This document shows positions 7,968 to 16,107 of a stretch of 64,000 nucleotides of DNA, in pieces (within the stretch, counting starts at the first letter, position 1; every line of letters starts with the position of its first letter). A model generated the notes under the pieces. That model was given only the letters and a program-made list of their open reading frames with translations. It was not told the origin of the DNA and did no database searches. Origin of the DNA: Arthrobacter roseus (GTDB taxonomy: Bacteria; Actinomycetota; Actinomycetes; Actinomycetales; Micrococcaceae); contig NZ_JAFBCU010000001.1 in the NCBI RefSeq assembly GCF_016907875.1, forward strand, positions 124,001 to 188,000. The letters are read 5' to 3'. A program made the translations under genes and the position numbers.

Positions 7968-8326
7968 TCATCACCTTGACGGGATCGGCGCCGCCCGCCG
8001 AACAGATCCGTGATCAAATCCGTGGACTCATCGCCGCAGGCAGACTCGGCGCCGCCGAGCGCCTACCCTCAGTTCGCCAACTCGCAAAAGACCTCGGCGT
8101 CGCCCCTGGCACAGTAGCCAAGGCCTATAAGTCTCTCGAAGCCGAAGGATTCATCAGCACCCGAACCGGAGGCGGAACCCGCGTCAGTGCAACAGCTCTG
8201 GCCACGCCACGCGCTGTGGTGGACGCCGCTCGGGCCCTCGCCGACATCAGCATCCATTCCCAGATCGACGTTGAGGAAGCGACGCGCCTACTGCACGCCA
8301 TCTGGCCACCGCCATCGAACGGGTGA
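7964..8326 (+). CDS. GntR-family regulator, YtrA subfamily
   Basis: 120 residues. The winged helix fills residues 10-80 (PPAEQIRDQIRGLIAAG, LPSVRQLAKDLGVAPGTVAKAYKSLEAEGFI). Only a short C-terminal helical tail follows, the architecture of the YtrA subfamily, which lacks a large ligand domain. The start is ATG 7964, overlapping the previous stop (ATGA), so it is translationally coupled to the membrane protein and probably controls that operon. A longer frame upstream is only the overlap shadow of the membrane-protein gene. Confidence 0.85.
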   Translation: MIITLTGSAPPAEQIRDQIRGLIAAGRLGAAERLPSVRQLAKDLGVAPGTVAKAYKSLEAEGFISTRTGGGTRVSATALATPRAVVDAARALADISIHSQIDVEEATRLLHAIWPPPSNG

Positions 8327-8348
8327 GTGCCAGCCACGGAACCCCAAA

Positions 8349-9071
8349 CTACTCAGAGGTTCGGTCCATTCGCGCGAAGTAGTGGAATCGGTCGCCGCGG
8401 AAGACCGACTTTGTCCATTCAACGGGTCTGCTATCTGCGTCCAGCCCCAAGCGGTGGATCATCAGCAGCGGCGCCCCCACCTCAATCTCGAGCAGCCGCG
8501 CTTCATCCGGTCCTGCAACCCGGGTTGCCACTGTGTCTTCAGCGACCGCGATCTCAATGCTGTAGCAACGGCTCAGCGTCGAGTAGAGCGAGCCGTATTC
8601 ATCCAGACGCTCGCGAATATGGGGCAGGTCACCGGGAATGTGGGCTATCTCGTGCGCTAACGGTTCACCGTTAATCAGTCGCACTCTTTCAACCCGGGTC
8701 AGTAAAGATCCCGGGGACACATCCAGTTGCGTGGCCTGCAGAGCATCAGCCGGAACAGAGTCCACGGAAACGATCCTCGACGAACTCTCCAGATTCTGAA
8801 CCACTGCGTCCTCAGAAAAGGACGTCAACTGGCGGACATACGTGGGGTGCGGCGCCGCAATGAAAGTGCCCTTCCCCTGCGTCCGGTTCAGTACTCCTTC
8901 AGCGACCAGCTCGGCGATAGCCTGCCGCACCGTGGTACGCGACGTGGCGTAACGAACCGCCAGAGCTCGCTCCGGTGGAAGCGGCGCGCCCGGCTCCGAC
9001 TCCCCCACGAGGAGGCGCAGTTCTTCCTTGAGTACGTAGTACTTGGGAGCAGCAGAGACAGGTAGAGCCAT
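8349..9071 (-). CDS. GntR/HutC-family repressor, NagR/DasR-like
   Basis: 240 residues. The N-terminal winged helix (residues 10-75: LPPERALAVRYATSRTTVRQ, LNRTQGKGTFIA) is followed by a UTRA effector domain (residues 90-235: LLTRVERVRLINGEPLAHE, LLMIHRLGLD). NagR/DasR relatives sense glucosamine-6-phosphate or GlcNAc-6-phosphate and repress amino-sugar genes. Divergent orientation to the sugar ABC/nagB/nagA operon and two palindromes in the shared gap support that role. TACCAT (9078-9083) lies 6 nt upstream of the ATG, so its mRNA is probably leaderless. One operator sits just behind this -10, suggesting autoregulation. Confidence 0.85.
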   Translation of the reverse strand: MALPVSAAPKYYVLKEELRLLVGESEPGAPLPPERALAVRYATSRTTVRQAIAELVAEGVLNRTQGKGTFIAAPHPTYVRQLTSFSEDAVVQNLESSSRIVSVDSVPADALQATQLDVSPGSLLTRVERVRLINGEPLAHEIAHIPGDLPHIRERLDEYGSLYSTLSRCYSIEIAVAEDTVATRVAGPDEARLLEIEVGAPLLMIHRLGLDADSRPVEWTKSVFRGDRFHYFARMDRTSE

Positions 9072-9077
9072 GTAGTG

Positions 9078-9139
9078 ATGGTACCGCGCAAATAAATGGA
9101 CTAGTCCAATCTATTGACTTGGAAATTGGTCTAGGCCAA
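9078..9139. promoter_or_regulatory. Two GntR-type operators between repressor and amino-sugar operon
   Basis: TGGACTAGTCCA (9097-9108) is a perfect palindrome and TTGGTCTAGGCCAA (9126-9139) a near-perfect one. Both resemble the known DasR/NagR-type site (core TGGTCTAGACCA). The first overlaps the repressor's own -35 region. A TTGACT (9114-9119) lies between them as a likely -35 for the transporter operon, so the second would block that promoter. Binding is inferred from form and position. Confidence 0.75.
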
Positions 9140-9192
9140 GCTAGTCAGATACTCACACCTCAAGAGTTTTACTCGGGATCGAAAGGGACACC

Positions 9193-10527
9193 ATGCTTCA
9201 TTTAAGAAGGTCGCGTCATGTCGCCGCGACAATCGGCGTCGGGCTTTCCATAGCGCTGGCCATGACAGCCTGTTCCGGCGGGGGCTCGGACAGCGAAGGC
9301 TCACAAGACGGGAGCATCGAAGTATGGGCGCACACCGGCCAGAGCGCCGAGTCCGAGGCCCTGCAGGCACTGGTCAAGAAGTTCAACTCGTCGCAGGAAG
9401 ATGTCACCGCGAATCTGACCCTCATTCCCGAGGCGGACTACACCAGCACCATCCAGGCCACCTCCGCAGATGAGCTGCCCGACGTCATGGAAATGGACGC
9501 GCCCACCATGGCGTCCTTTGCCTACGACCGCAAGCTCGTACCGCTGGACGACGTCCTCTCCGCTGACACCCTCGATAATCGCATCGAGGGAGTCAGCGAA
9601 AGTGGAACCTACAACGACCAGACCTACGCAGTGGGAATGTTCGACGTCGGCCTGGGCCTGTGGGGGAACAAGGCACTCCTCGAAAAGGCCGGGATCAAGG
9701 ACATTCCGACGACGGCCGAGGAAGCGTGGACAGTCGACGAGTTCGAAGAGAACCTCGCCAAGCTGGCCAAGACAAGCGCCTCAGGCAAGGCCATAGACCT
9801 CGGCGAGGCCAATGGATTCGCTGCCGAGTGGGGCACTTTCACCACGACGCCGGACGTCTGGTCCGCAGGCGGCACCCTCATCAAGGACGGCAAGGCTGAG
9901 GGAGTCATCAACAGCCAGGAAAACGTTGACGCGCTCAAGCAGTGGGCATCCTGGAAAGAATACGCAGACCCGAACACCAGCGGAACCGCCTTCCCTGAGG
10001 GACAAACAGCACTGACCTGGACCGGTAACTGGATGTACCCCACGTTCAGCGAAGCACTCGGTGAGGACCTGGTCTTGATGCCGCTGCCGGACTTCGGCAA
10101 CGGGACCAAGGCTGGTCACGGATCATGGCAGTGGGGCGTCACCCCCGCAGCTGAGGGCAACACCGAAGCAGCTGGTTCGTTCCTGGACTTCCTGATGACG
10201 GACGAAAGCATCGCCGCCATGGTGGAAGCCAATGCGGCCGTTCCGGGTAGCACCACCGCGCTGGAGCAGAGTGAACTCTACGGACCGGACAAGCCGCTGG
10301 AAATGTTCGCCAACAACCTCGCATCCGCTTGCAGCTCAGAGGACGTAACCGAAGAATGCATCGCCGTGGCACGCCCGGTCACACCGGGTTACCCAACGGT
10401 GACCAGCTCGTTCGGCAGTGCGCTCCTCGCCATCTGGGGAGGAGCGGACGTCAAGGAAGAACTCGACGCCGCAGCACGCGCCATTGATTCCGACTTCTCG
10501 GACAACAACGGCTACGAAGACGAATAA
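9193..10527 (+). CDS. Sugar ABC transporter substrate-binding lipoprotein
   Basis: 444 residues of the family-1 extracellular solute-binding type. A lipoprotein signal ends in LAMTAC with Cys27 as the lipidation site, followed by a Gly/Ser/Glu linker. The mature part starts IEVWAHTGQSAESEALQAL and shows the usual LPDVMEMDAPTMASFAYD, QTYAVGMFDVG and ALTWTGNWMYP stretches of carbohydrate-binding members. First gene of the operon, behind the two GntR-type operators. With nagA, nagB and a ROK kinase downstream the ligand is probably an amino-sugar-containing saccharide. No ATPase gene is present; a shared MsiK-type ATPase is the likely energiser. Confidence 0.88.
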   Translation: MLHLRRSRHVAATIGVGLSIALAMTACSGGGSDSEGSQDGSIEVWAHTGQSAESEALQALVKKFNSSQEDVTANLTLIPEADYTSTIQATSADELPDVMEMDAPTMASFAYDRKLVPLDDVLSADTLDNRIEGVSESGTYNDQTYAVGMFDVGLGLWGNKALLEKAGIKDIPTTAEEAWTVDEFEENLAKLAKTSASGKAIDLGEANGFAAEWGTFTTTPDVWSAGGTLIKDGKAEGVINSQENVDALKQWASWKEYADPNTSGTAFPEGQTALTWTGNWMYPTFSEALGEDLVLMPLPDFGNGTKAGHGSWQWGVTPAAEGNTEAAGSFLDFLMTDESIAAMVEANAAVPGSTTALEQSELYGPDKPLEMFANNLASACSSEDVTEECIAVARPVTPGYPTVTSSFGSALLAIWGGADVKEELDAAARAIDSDFSDNNGYEDE

Positions 10528-10534
10528 CCGAAAC

Positions 10535-10563
10535 AGGAGCGGGGCCGCACAGGCCCCGCTCCT
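10535..10563 (+). terminator. Strong stem-loop after the binding-protein gene
   Basis: AGGAGCGGGGCC (10535-10546) pairs perfectly with GGCCCCGCTCCT (10552-10563) around a 5-nt loop. There is no T-run. It lies 8 nt after the binding-protein stop and before the permease genes, so it probably stabilises the upstream mRNA and lowers permease expression rather than ending transcription fully. Confidence 0.75.
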
Positions 10564-10582
10564 TCGCACGTAGGAGCTCCCC

Positions 10583-11545
10583 ATCGCTACCTCAACTGGC
10601 GTAACCCTTCCGAATGCCGACACCATTCGGCGCCCCAGGAAAAAGAACCGGGCCGGCGGTCTTGCCGGGCCGCTCATGGCAACACCTGCGGTGCTGCTGC
10701 TCATCCTGTTCGTCGCAGTGCCATTTGTGGCAGCGATCGGGTTCTCCCTCTACAACGTCCGCTTGGGCGATCCGCGCTCCCCCAACTTCATGGGTCTTGA
10801 ACAATACGCCCGGATCCTCACCGACCCGGATATTTCCGCACAGTTCCTCAGCGCACTGCTACACAACCTCATCTTCGCCGCCGTGGTGGTGCCCGTTCAG
10901 ACGGCCCTCGCCCTCGGCCTGGCCCTCCTGGTCAAGAAGAGCATCCCCGGCGTCGGGATCTTCCGCTCCCTCTACTTCCTGCCCGTGGTCTTCCCCATTG
11001 CGTTGGTTGCCATCATCTGGCGGCTGATCCTTGCCCGCGGAGATCAGGGACTGCTCAACTCCGCCCTGGCCTTCTTCTCCGGCGGCGCCTTTGGTGCTCA
11101 GGACTGGCTCGGCTCCGAAACGACGGCGCTGGCATCCGTTATAGTCCTCTCCATCTGGCAGGGCTGCGGATTCCAGATGGTCATTCTCCTGGCCGCACTC
11201 CAGCAGGTCCCCGGCGAGCTCTACGAAGCGGCCGAACTAGACCGCGCCGGCCCCTGGCAGCGCTTCCTTCACGTCACGCTTCCCGGCATCAAGACGACGC
11301 TTGTCTTCGTGGCGCTCTACACCATGATCCTGTCGCTACGAGTGTTCGACCAGATCTACGTACTGGCTAAATCCGGCGGGGGCCTCAATGAAGGAGCAAC
11401 ACGAACCGTGATGTACGAAGCGGTGACAGCCGCCTTCGACCAGAACAACATTGGCCGAGCGAGCGCGATCTCCGTGGTGTTCTTTGTCATCGTTGTCATC
11501 CTGTCCCTCATCCAGCGCCGTGCAACCCGGACCCAGGAGGGCTGA
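10583..11545 (+). CDS. Sugar ABC transporter permease (MalF type)
   Basis: Six membrane segments. The EAA loop that contacts the ATPase is visible as YEAAELDRAGPWQRFLHVTLP. The start is unusual. The frame opens after a TAG at 10571, has no ATG/GTG/TTG until ATG 10676, and that ATG is already at the first membrane segment with no ribosome site. An AGGAG (10572-10576) sits 6 nt before an ATC at 10583, which would give a 320-residue protein with a normal basic N-terminal tail (RRPRKKNRAGG). I therefore favour ATC as a non-canonical start, though ATG 10676 remains possible. Partner of the next gene; 3 nt separate them. Confidence 0.78.
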   Translation: MATSTGVTLPNADTIRRPRKKNRAGGLAGPLMATPAVLLLILFVAVPFVAAIGFSLYNVRLGDPRSPNFMGLEQYARILTDPDISAQFLSALLHNLIFAAVVVPVQTALALGLALLVKKSIPGVGIFRSLYFLPVVFPIALVAIIWRLILARGDQGLLNSALAFFSGGAFGAQDWLGSETTALASVIVLSIWQGCGFQMVILLAALQQVPGELYEAAELDRAGPWQRFLHVTLPGIKTTLVFVALYTMILSLRVFDQIYVLAKSGGGLNEGATRTVMYEAVTAAFDQNNIGRASAISVVFFVIVVILSLIQRRATRTQEG

Positions 11546-11548
11546 GCG

Positions 11549-12418
11549 ATGCAGACAACAACAGCACCAACCCAGAACATCAGCCGCCGCAGACGAGCGT
11601 CATACGTACCCCACTACATCGCTCTACTGGTGACCGGGACCCTATTCCTTGCCCCCGTGGCCTACATGGTCGCGGCCTCACTGGCACCGGCCAGCAAAAC
11701 CCTTGCCGGCTTTGAAGTGTTCGATGTTTCACAATGGGGCCTGCATAATTACTCCGGTGTGTCCTCCAGTCTCTCCTCGGACAGCACCGGGCACCTGTGG
11801 CAGTTCTTCGCCGTCTCCTTCACCGTGACCGTCGCCGTCGTCGGGCTTGGCTTGATCGTCAACTCCATGGCGGCGTACGCCCTTTCGAGGCTTCAATGGC
11901 GCGGACAGAAAATCATCCTGCTCAGTATCCTCATGCTGCTGATCGTCCCCTTCGAGGCAGTCGCGGTCCCCATGTTCTACCTCTACAACGACGCACGGAA
12001 CACCCTGTGGATCCAGATTGTCCCCTTCGTTGGAAACGCGCTGGCCATCTTCCTGTTCTACTCGTTCTTCAGCGGCATACCCCGAAGCATTGACGAGGCA
12101 GCCCTCATGGACGGCGCCGGACCGTGGAAGATCTTCTGGCGCATCATTGCGCCCATGAGCAAGCCTGCTTATGCGTCCGTGGCCATTCTGACGTTCCTCA
12201 CCCAATGGGGTTCATTCCTCTGGCCGGTGCTGATGATTTCGGACCCGAACCTGAGACCCCTACCACTGCAGATCAGTGTCTTTGCCGGGCAACTCCCCCC
12301 AGCATGGGGGCAGGTCATGGCGTTCGGGGTCCTGCTGGTCATCCCCGTCATCGTGGTTTTCCTGATTTTCCAACGGTGGTTCATCGAAGGCGTTGCCAGC
12401 TCAGCCGTCAAAGGCTGA
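11549..12418 (+). CDS. Sugar ABC transporter permease (MalG type)
   Basis: 289 residues with six predicted membrane segments. The binding-protein-dependent transport motif is clear: IDEAALMDGAGPWKIFWRII. A positively charged N terminus (SRRRRAS) precedes the first segment. It forms the heterodimeric membrane channel with the preceding permease; ATG 11549 starts 3 nt after that gene's stop behind an AGGAGGG sequence. No nucleotide-binding subunit is encoded in the operon. Confidence 0.9.
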   Translation: MQTTTAPTQNISRRRRASYVPHYIALLVTGTLFLAPVAYMVAASLAPASKTLAGFEVFDVSQWGLHNYSGVSSSLSSDSTGHLWQFFAVSFTVTVAVVGLGLIVNSMAAYALSRLQWRGQKIILLSILMLLIVPFEAVAVPMFYLYNDARNTLWIQIVPFVGNALAIFLFYSFFSGIPRSIDEAALMDGAGPWKIFWRIIAPMSKPAYASVAILTFLTQWGSFLWPVLMISDPNLRPLPLQISVFAGQLPPAWGQVMAFGVLLVIPVIVVFLIFQRWFIEGVASSAVKG

Positions 12419-12453
12419 CCCACTCATAAACCCCCGTCCAGAAAGGATCACCG

Positions 12454-13242
12454 TTGGAAGTTCTCATCCTGCCCCGCCCGGCCGACGTCGGCGCTTACGT
12501 TGCCGATCTGTTCGCCGAGCGAATCCAACGGAACCCCGGCATAGTTCTCGGCGTCGCAACGGGATCCTCTCCCCTGGCCACTTACCGGGCGCTCGCCAAC
12601 CGGAAAGAGCGTGAATCACTACAGGTCGAGGACGTACAGTGCTTTGCCCTGGACGAATACGTTGGTCTTCCCGCCCACCACCCCGGCAGCTACGCAACAT
12701 TCGTGGAGTCGGAAATCACGGTGCCGCTCGGGCTGAACCCGGCGAACATTCACGTGCCCGACGGCGCCGCCACCAACTTGGACCAGGCCTGCCTGGACTA
12801 CGAGCAGGCAATCTCCGATCACGGCGGAATCGACCTTCAGATTCTGGGAATCGGCGCGAACGGGCACATCGGGTTCAACGAGCCGACGTCGTCGTTATCA
12901 TCCCGCACAAGGATCAAGGCGCTCTCCTCCCAGACGCGGGAGGACAACGCACGCTTCTTCGAAGCCCCCGACGCCGTTCCCACCCACTGCATCACCCAGG
13001 GACTGGGCACCATCATGGACGTGCACGAAATAGTTCTCGTGGCGCAGGGAACGCATAAGGCGGCGGCAGTCGCGGCGGCGGTGGAGGGCCCGGTAGCCGG
13101 GCTATGTCCGGCGTCGATCCTCCAGTTTCACCCTCGGATAACCTTCGTCCTCGACGAAGAGGCTGCCAGCAACCTCTCGCTGCGGGACTACTACCGTTCG
13201 GTGCAGACCGCCAAATCATCTCTGGGAAAGGGATCAGCATGA
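12454..13242 (+). CDS. nagB: Glucosamine-6-phosphate deaminase
   Basis: 262 residues, the normal NagB length. It converts glucosamine-6-phosphate to fructose-6-phosphate and ammonia in the cytoplasm. Family motifs are present: LGVATGSSPLATYRAL (phosphate loop), FALDEYVGLP (catalytic Asp), GIGANGHIGFNEP (active-site His) and the lid sequence SSRTRIKALSSQTRE. The start is TTG 12454, with an AGAAAGGA ribosome site upstream. The stop overlaps the following ATG (ATGA). With nagA it closes the route from GlcNAc-6-phosphate to glycolysis. Confidence 0.93.
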   Translation: MEVLILPRPADVGAYVADLFAERIQRNPGIVLGVATGSSPLATYRALANRKERESLQVEDVQCFALDEYVGLPAHHPGSYATFVESEITVPLGLNPANIHVPDGAATNLDQACLDYEQAISDHGGIDLQILGIGANGHIGFNEPTSSLSSRTRIKALSSQTREDNARFFEAPDAVPTHCITQGLGTIMDVHEIVLVAQGTHKAAAVAAAVEGPVAGLCPASILQFHPRITFVLDEEAASNLSLRDYYRSVQTAKSSLGKGSA

Positions 13243-14201
13243 CGTTTCGTCTCGAAGAACATTGGGCGTGGGATAGCTGGCTCACCGACGACGGCGAGAA
13301 TTACCACCTGTTCTACCTCCAAGCGGACCGGTCCTTGAAAGACCCGCAGAAACGACATCACCGCGCGTCGATAGGGCACTCCACGTCCCCGAATCTAGAG
13401 GACTGGACGCATCTGCCCAACGCGCTGTCGGCTTCCGAGGGACCAGCCTGGGATGACCTGGCCACCTGGACCGGCTCCACGGTACAAGGACCAGACGGAC
13501 GCTGGCACCTCTTCTACACCGGGGTGAGCCGCGCCGAAGACGGCCTGCAGCAGCGGATCGGCTCCGCGGTCTCAAATGATCTGGTTTCGTGGACCCGCTC
13601 CGAGCAGCCGCCCCTTGAAGCGGATGCCCGCTGGTACGAGAAACTCGGAAACGGGACCTGGCCGGACGAGGCGTGGCGGGATCCGTTCGTCTTCTTCGAC
13701 GAGGACACCAACCAATGGCACATGCTGATAACGGCCCGAGCCGCCACCGGCGATCCCGCCCAACGCGCCGTCGTCGGGCACGCCGTCAGCCCTGACCTGG
13801 AAAACTGGGACATCCAGCCGCCCCTCTCCGCGCCAGCAGGATTCGGCGAAATGGAAGTGCTCCAGACCCACCAGGTCGACGGCGAGTTTGTACTCCTCTT
13901 CTCGTGCCTGCCGGAGTACGCTCCCGGAATGCCCGCCTCCGAGCACAACACGGGAACGTGGATCGCCCGCGGAGAGAGCATTCTGGGACCCTGGGACATT
14001 GAAGGCGGCTCCCCCTTCTTCATCCCGGGCATCTATGCAACGCAATTGTTCCGCACCCGCGATGGCCAGTGGGTCCTCTTTGGCTTCGGGAACAGTGTGG
14101 ACGGAGAGTTCACCGGCGAAATCATTGCTCCCATCCCACTCACCGAGGTTCTGGATGGCCAACCCATTTTTCCACCAGTGCTTAACGCACGGCATCACTA
14201 A
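13239..14201 (+). CDS. Five-bladed beta-propeller glycosidase, GH32/GH68-like, cytoplasmic
   Basis: 320 residues, no signal peptide. Putative catalytic triad in clan GH-J/F order: Asp12 in WAWDSWL (like the GH68 WDSW nucleophile motif), Asp148 in WRDPFVF (RDP stabiliser) and Glu206 in GEMEVLQ (acid/base). Repeated blade motifs are seen (HRASIGHSTSPNLEDWTHL, IGSAVSNDLVSWTR, VGHAVSPDLENWD). Known relatives cleave fructosides or, in nearby families, arabinosides and similar units. Its place between nagB and the ROK kinase, coupled to nagB by ATGA, suggests that it opens the imported oligosaccharide inside the cell. The substrate is not evident, and no hexosaminidase is present in the operon. Confidence 0.75.
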   Translation: MTFRLEEHWAWDSWLTDDGENYHLFYLQADRSLKDPQKRHHRASIGHSTSPNLEDWTHLPNALSASEGPAWDDLATWTGSTVQGPDGRWHLFYTGVSRAEDGLQQRIGSAVSNDLVSWTRSEQPPLEADARWYEKLGNGTWPDEAWRDPFVFFDEDTNQWHMLITARAATGDPAQRAVVGHAVSPDLENWDIQPPLSAPAGFGEMEVLQTHQVDGEFVLLFSCLPEYAPGMPASEHNTGTWIARGESILGPWDIEGGSPFFIPGIYATQLFRTRDGQWVLFGFGNSVDGEFTGEIIAPIPLTEVLDGQPIFPPVLNARHH

Positions 14202-14226
14202 AGGAACCCGAAAGGAAGTCATCAAC

Positions 14227-15129
14227 ATGTTCAAAAAACTGATCGCAACCAGTTCCGCGTTCGCGCTTGCCGCCACCGGCGCAATCCTCTGTGCACCGGC
14301 GGCCCAAGCCGATGCACAGGGCAAGGACAAGCCACAAGAAGTGACCGTCATGTCCTTCAACATCCACTACGGCGCGGACAGCGACAACGTCCTTGATCTT
14401 GAACGCACAGCCAGCGTCATCGAGGATTCAGGCGCGGACATCATCGGGCTCCAGGAGGTGGACAACCACTGGTCCTCACGCAGCGAATTCCTCGACGAGG
14501 CCGCCTGGCTCGCCGACCGTCTGGACATGCACTTCACCTACGGGGCCAACCTGGATCTGGAACCACAACGCGGTCAGACCGAGCACAGCCAGTACGGGAC
14601 TGCAATTCTCAGCGAGTACCCCATCATCTCGTCTGAAAATCACCTCCTCGAAAACATCGACTATGAGGAACGGCCAACGGAACAGCGCGGACTACTTGAA
14701 GCAGTCATCAACGTGAAGGGCGCCCACATGTCCTTCTACAGCACCCACCTCGATTTTCAGCGGGCCGAACAGCGCGAACTCCAGGTACAGGAAATTCTTG
14801 ATATCACGGGCAAAACAAAGCGGCCCACCGTAGTAGTCGGTGACCTGAATGCTGAACCGGATGCGCCAGAACTCCAGCCGCTCTTCTCAACCCTGACCGA
14901 TACGTTCAAGACGCTCGGACAAAACGAGGACTACACCTTTGCACCGGACATTGACGGTGTGCCCGGCAGCGGATCCGTGGAGAACCCGACCATCCGCATC
15001 GACTACATCCTCGCCTCACAGGACATCAAACTGCTCTCCGCTGAAGTCATCACAACATCGGCGTCAGATCACCTGCCCGTCGTGGCAGACTTGCTGGTGC
15101 CCAAACGCCCCAACGGCCTGGTCAAGTAG
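14227..15129 (+). CDS. Secreted endonuclease/exonuclease/phosphatase-fold protein
   Basis: 300 residues with a Sec signal peptide (KKLIATSSAFALAATGA, cleavage near AQA-DAQ at residue 29). The mature domain has all DNase-I/EEP landmarks: MSFNIHYG (Asn), IIGLQEVDNH (metal Glu), FYSTHLDF (His), VVVGDLNAEPD (Asp/Asn) and ASDHLPVVADL (Asp-His). The superfamily includes phosphodiesterases of nucleic acids, inositol phosphates and sphingomyelin. Inside an amino-sugar operon it may release the transported sugar from a phosphodiester-linked polymer or lipid. That is inference; no known amino-sugar EEP enzyme is matched here. Confidence 0.8.
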   Translation: MFKKLIATSSAFALAATGAILCAPAAQADAQGKDKPQEVTVMSFNIHYGADSDNVLDLERTASVIEDSGADIIGLQEVDNHWSSRSEFLDEAAWLADRLDMHFTYGANLDLEPQRGQTEHSQYGTAILSEYPIISSENHLLENIDYEERPTEQRGLLEAVINVKGAHMSFYSTHLDFQRAEQRELQVQEILDITGKTKRPTVVVGDLNAEPDAPELQPLFSTLTDTFKTLGQNEDYTFAPDIDGVPGSGSVENPTIRIDYILASQDIKLLSAEVITTSASDHLPVVADLLVPKRPNGLVK

Positions 15130-15147
15130 CAAGGACTGCAACACACG

Positions 15148-16107
15148 ATGACGACCATGAACCAAGCCGCGGTGCTGGCAGTCGATATTGGTGGAACAAC
15201 CATCAAGGCGGCCATCTTCGTAGGAAATGAGCTGGTTTCGGAGCCCATCAGCGTTCCAACCTTTTCGGCCACGTCCAACGCTTACAACAGCGTCGTGACC
15301 GCTGTGGAAACGCTGGTGAGGCAGGCAGAACTCCTGCGGCTGGAGCCACGAGTTATAGGCGTGGGCAGTCCCGGTCCCGTGGACTCACAGCGCGGGGTCA
15401 TCAGTTTCGCTCCCAACCTACGATGGAAAGATCTGCCCCTTGGCAGTGACCTCCAGAAACAGTTTGGTCTTCCAGTAGTCATCGATCACGATGCCAGGAC
15501 GGCCGCCCGTGCCGAGATGTCGGTACGGGCGGACCTCCAGGATTGTGTATTTATCCCCATCGGTACTGGCATTTCCGCAGCTATCGTCAGCCGCGGAGAG
15601 ATAATTCAGGGCGCCTTGGGTCAGGCCGGAGAACTGGGGCATATCCAGGTGTTTCCCGGCGGAGAAACCTGCTCGTGCGGGAGCGCCGGTTGCCTAGAGG
15701 TTTACGCCTCTGCCAGCGCCATCCTGAACCGCTACCGTGCAGCCGGCGGCACCAGGGCCAGTTCCACAGCTGACATTCCGAGCCTGATCAACGACGACCC
15801 TGTCGCGGCCCGAATCTGGTCCGAAGCCATTCATGCACTCGCCACGGCGGTGACCACGCTGACCTCCCTGTTGGATCCAGAAGAAATCATCATCGGGGGT
15901 GGCCTGGCAGTAGCGGGACCCACACTCCTGTCGCCCCTTCAGGCTGCAGTGGAGAGCATGCTTCCGTGGCGTAAACCGCCAGTGCTCAGCCTTTCCCGCG
16001 TTGGCCCATCGGCCGGGCTGCTTGGCGCGGCACTACTGGCCAGCTCAACCCTCACCAAGGCAACCCTCATCAAGACAACGCTCACCAAAGCATCAGGGGA
16101 GCAGTGA
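15148..16107 (+). CDS. ROK-family sugar kinase
   Basis: 319 residues. The phosphate loop is VLAVDIGGTTIKAAIF; the ROK zinc motif is GELGHIQVFPGGETCSCG continuing to SAGCLE; the catalytic Asp lies in VIDHDARTAARAE. There is no N-terminal helix-turn-helix, so it is a kinase rather than a ROK repressor. Context points to phosphorylation of GlcNAc, glucosamine or a sugar released by the glycosidase; glucose cannot be excluded. The C terminus ends in an odd repeat (TLTKATLIKTTLTKASG) that looks like local duplication. GTG of nagA overlaps its stop. Confidence 0.85.
   Translation: MTTMNQAAVLAVDIGGTTIKAAIFVGNELVSEPISVPTFSATSNAYNSVVTAVETLVRQAELLRLEPRVIGVGSPGPVDSQRGVISFAPNLRWKDLPLGSDLQKQFGLPVVIDHDARTAARAEMSVRADLQDCVFIPIGTGISAAIVSRGEIIQGALGQAGELGHIQVFPGGETCSCGSAGCLEVYASASAILNRYRAAGGTRASSTADIPSLINDDPVAARIWSEAIHALATAVTTLTSLLDPEEIIIGGGLAVAGPTLLSPLQAAVESMLPWRKPPVLSLSRVGPSAGLLGAALLASSTLTKATLIKTTLTKASGEQ

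Noticed and set aside
7565-8326. Long frame that would give a 253-residue GntR protein
   Set aside because: Its first 130 codons overlap the membrane-protein gene and encode low-quality sequence; ATG 7964 with ATGA overlap gives the normal YtrA size.
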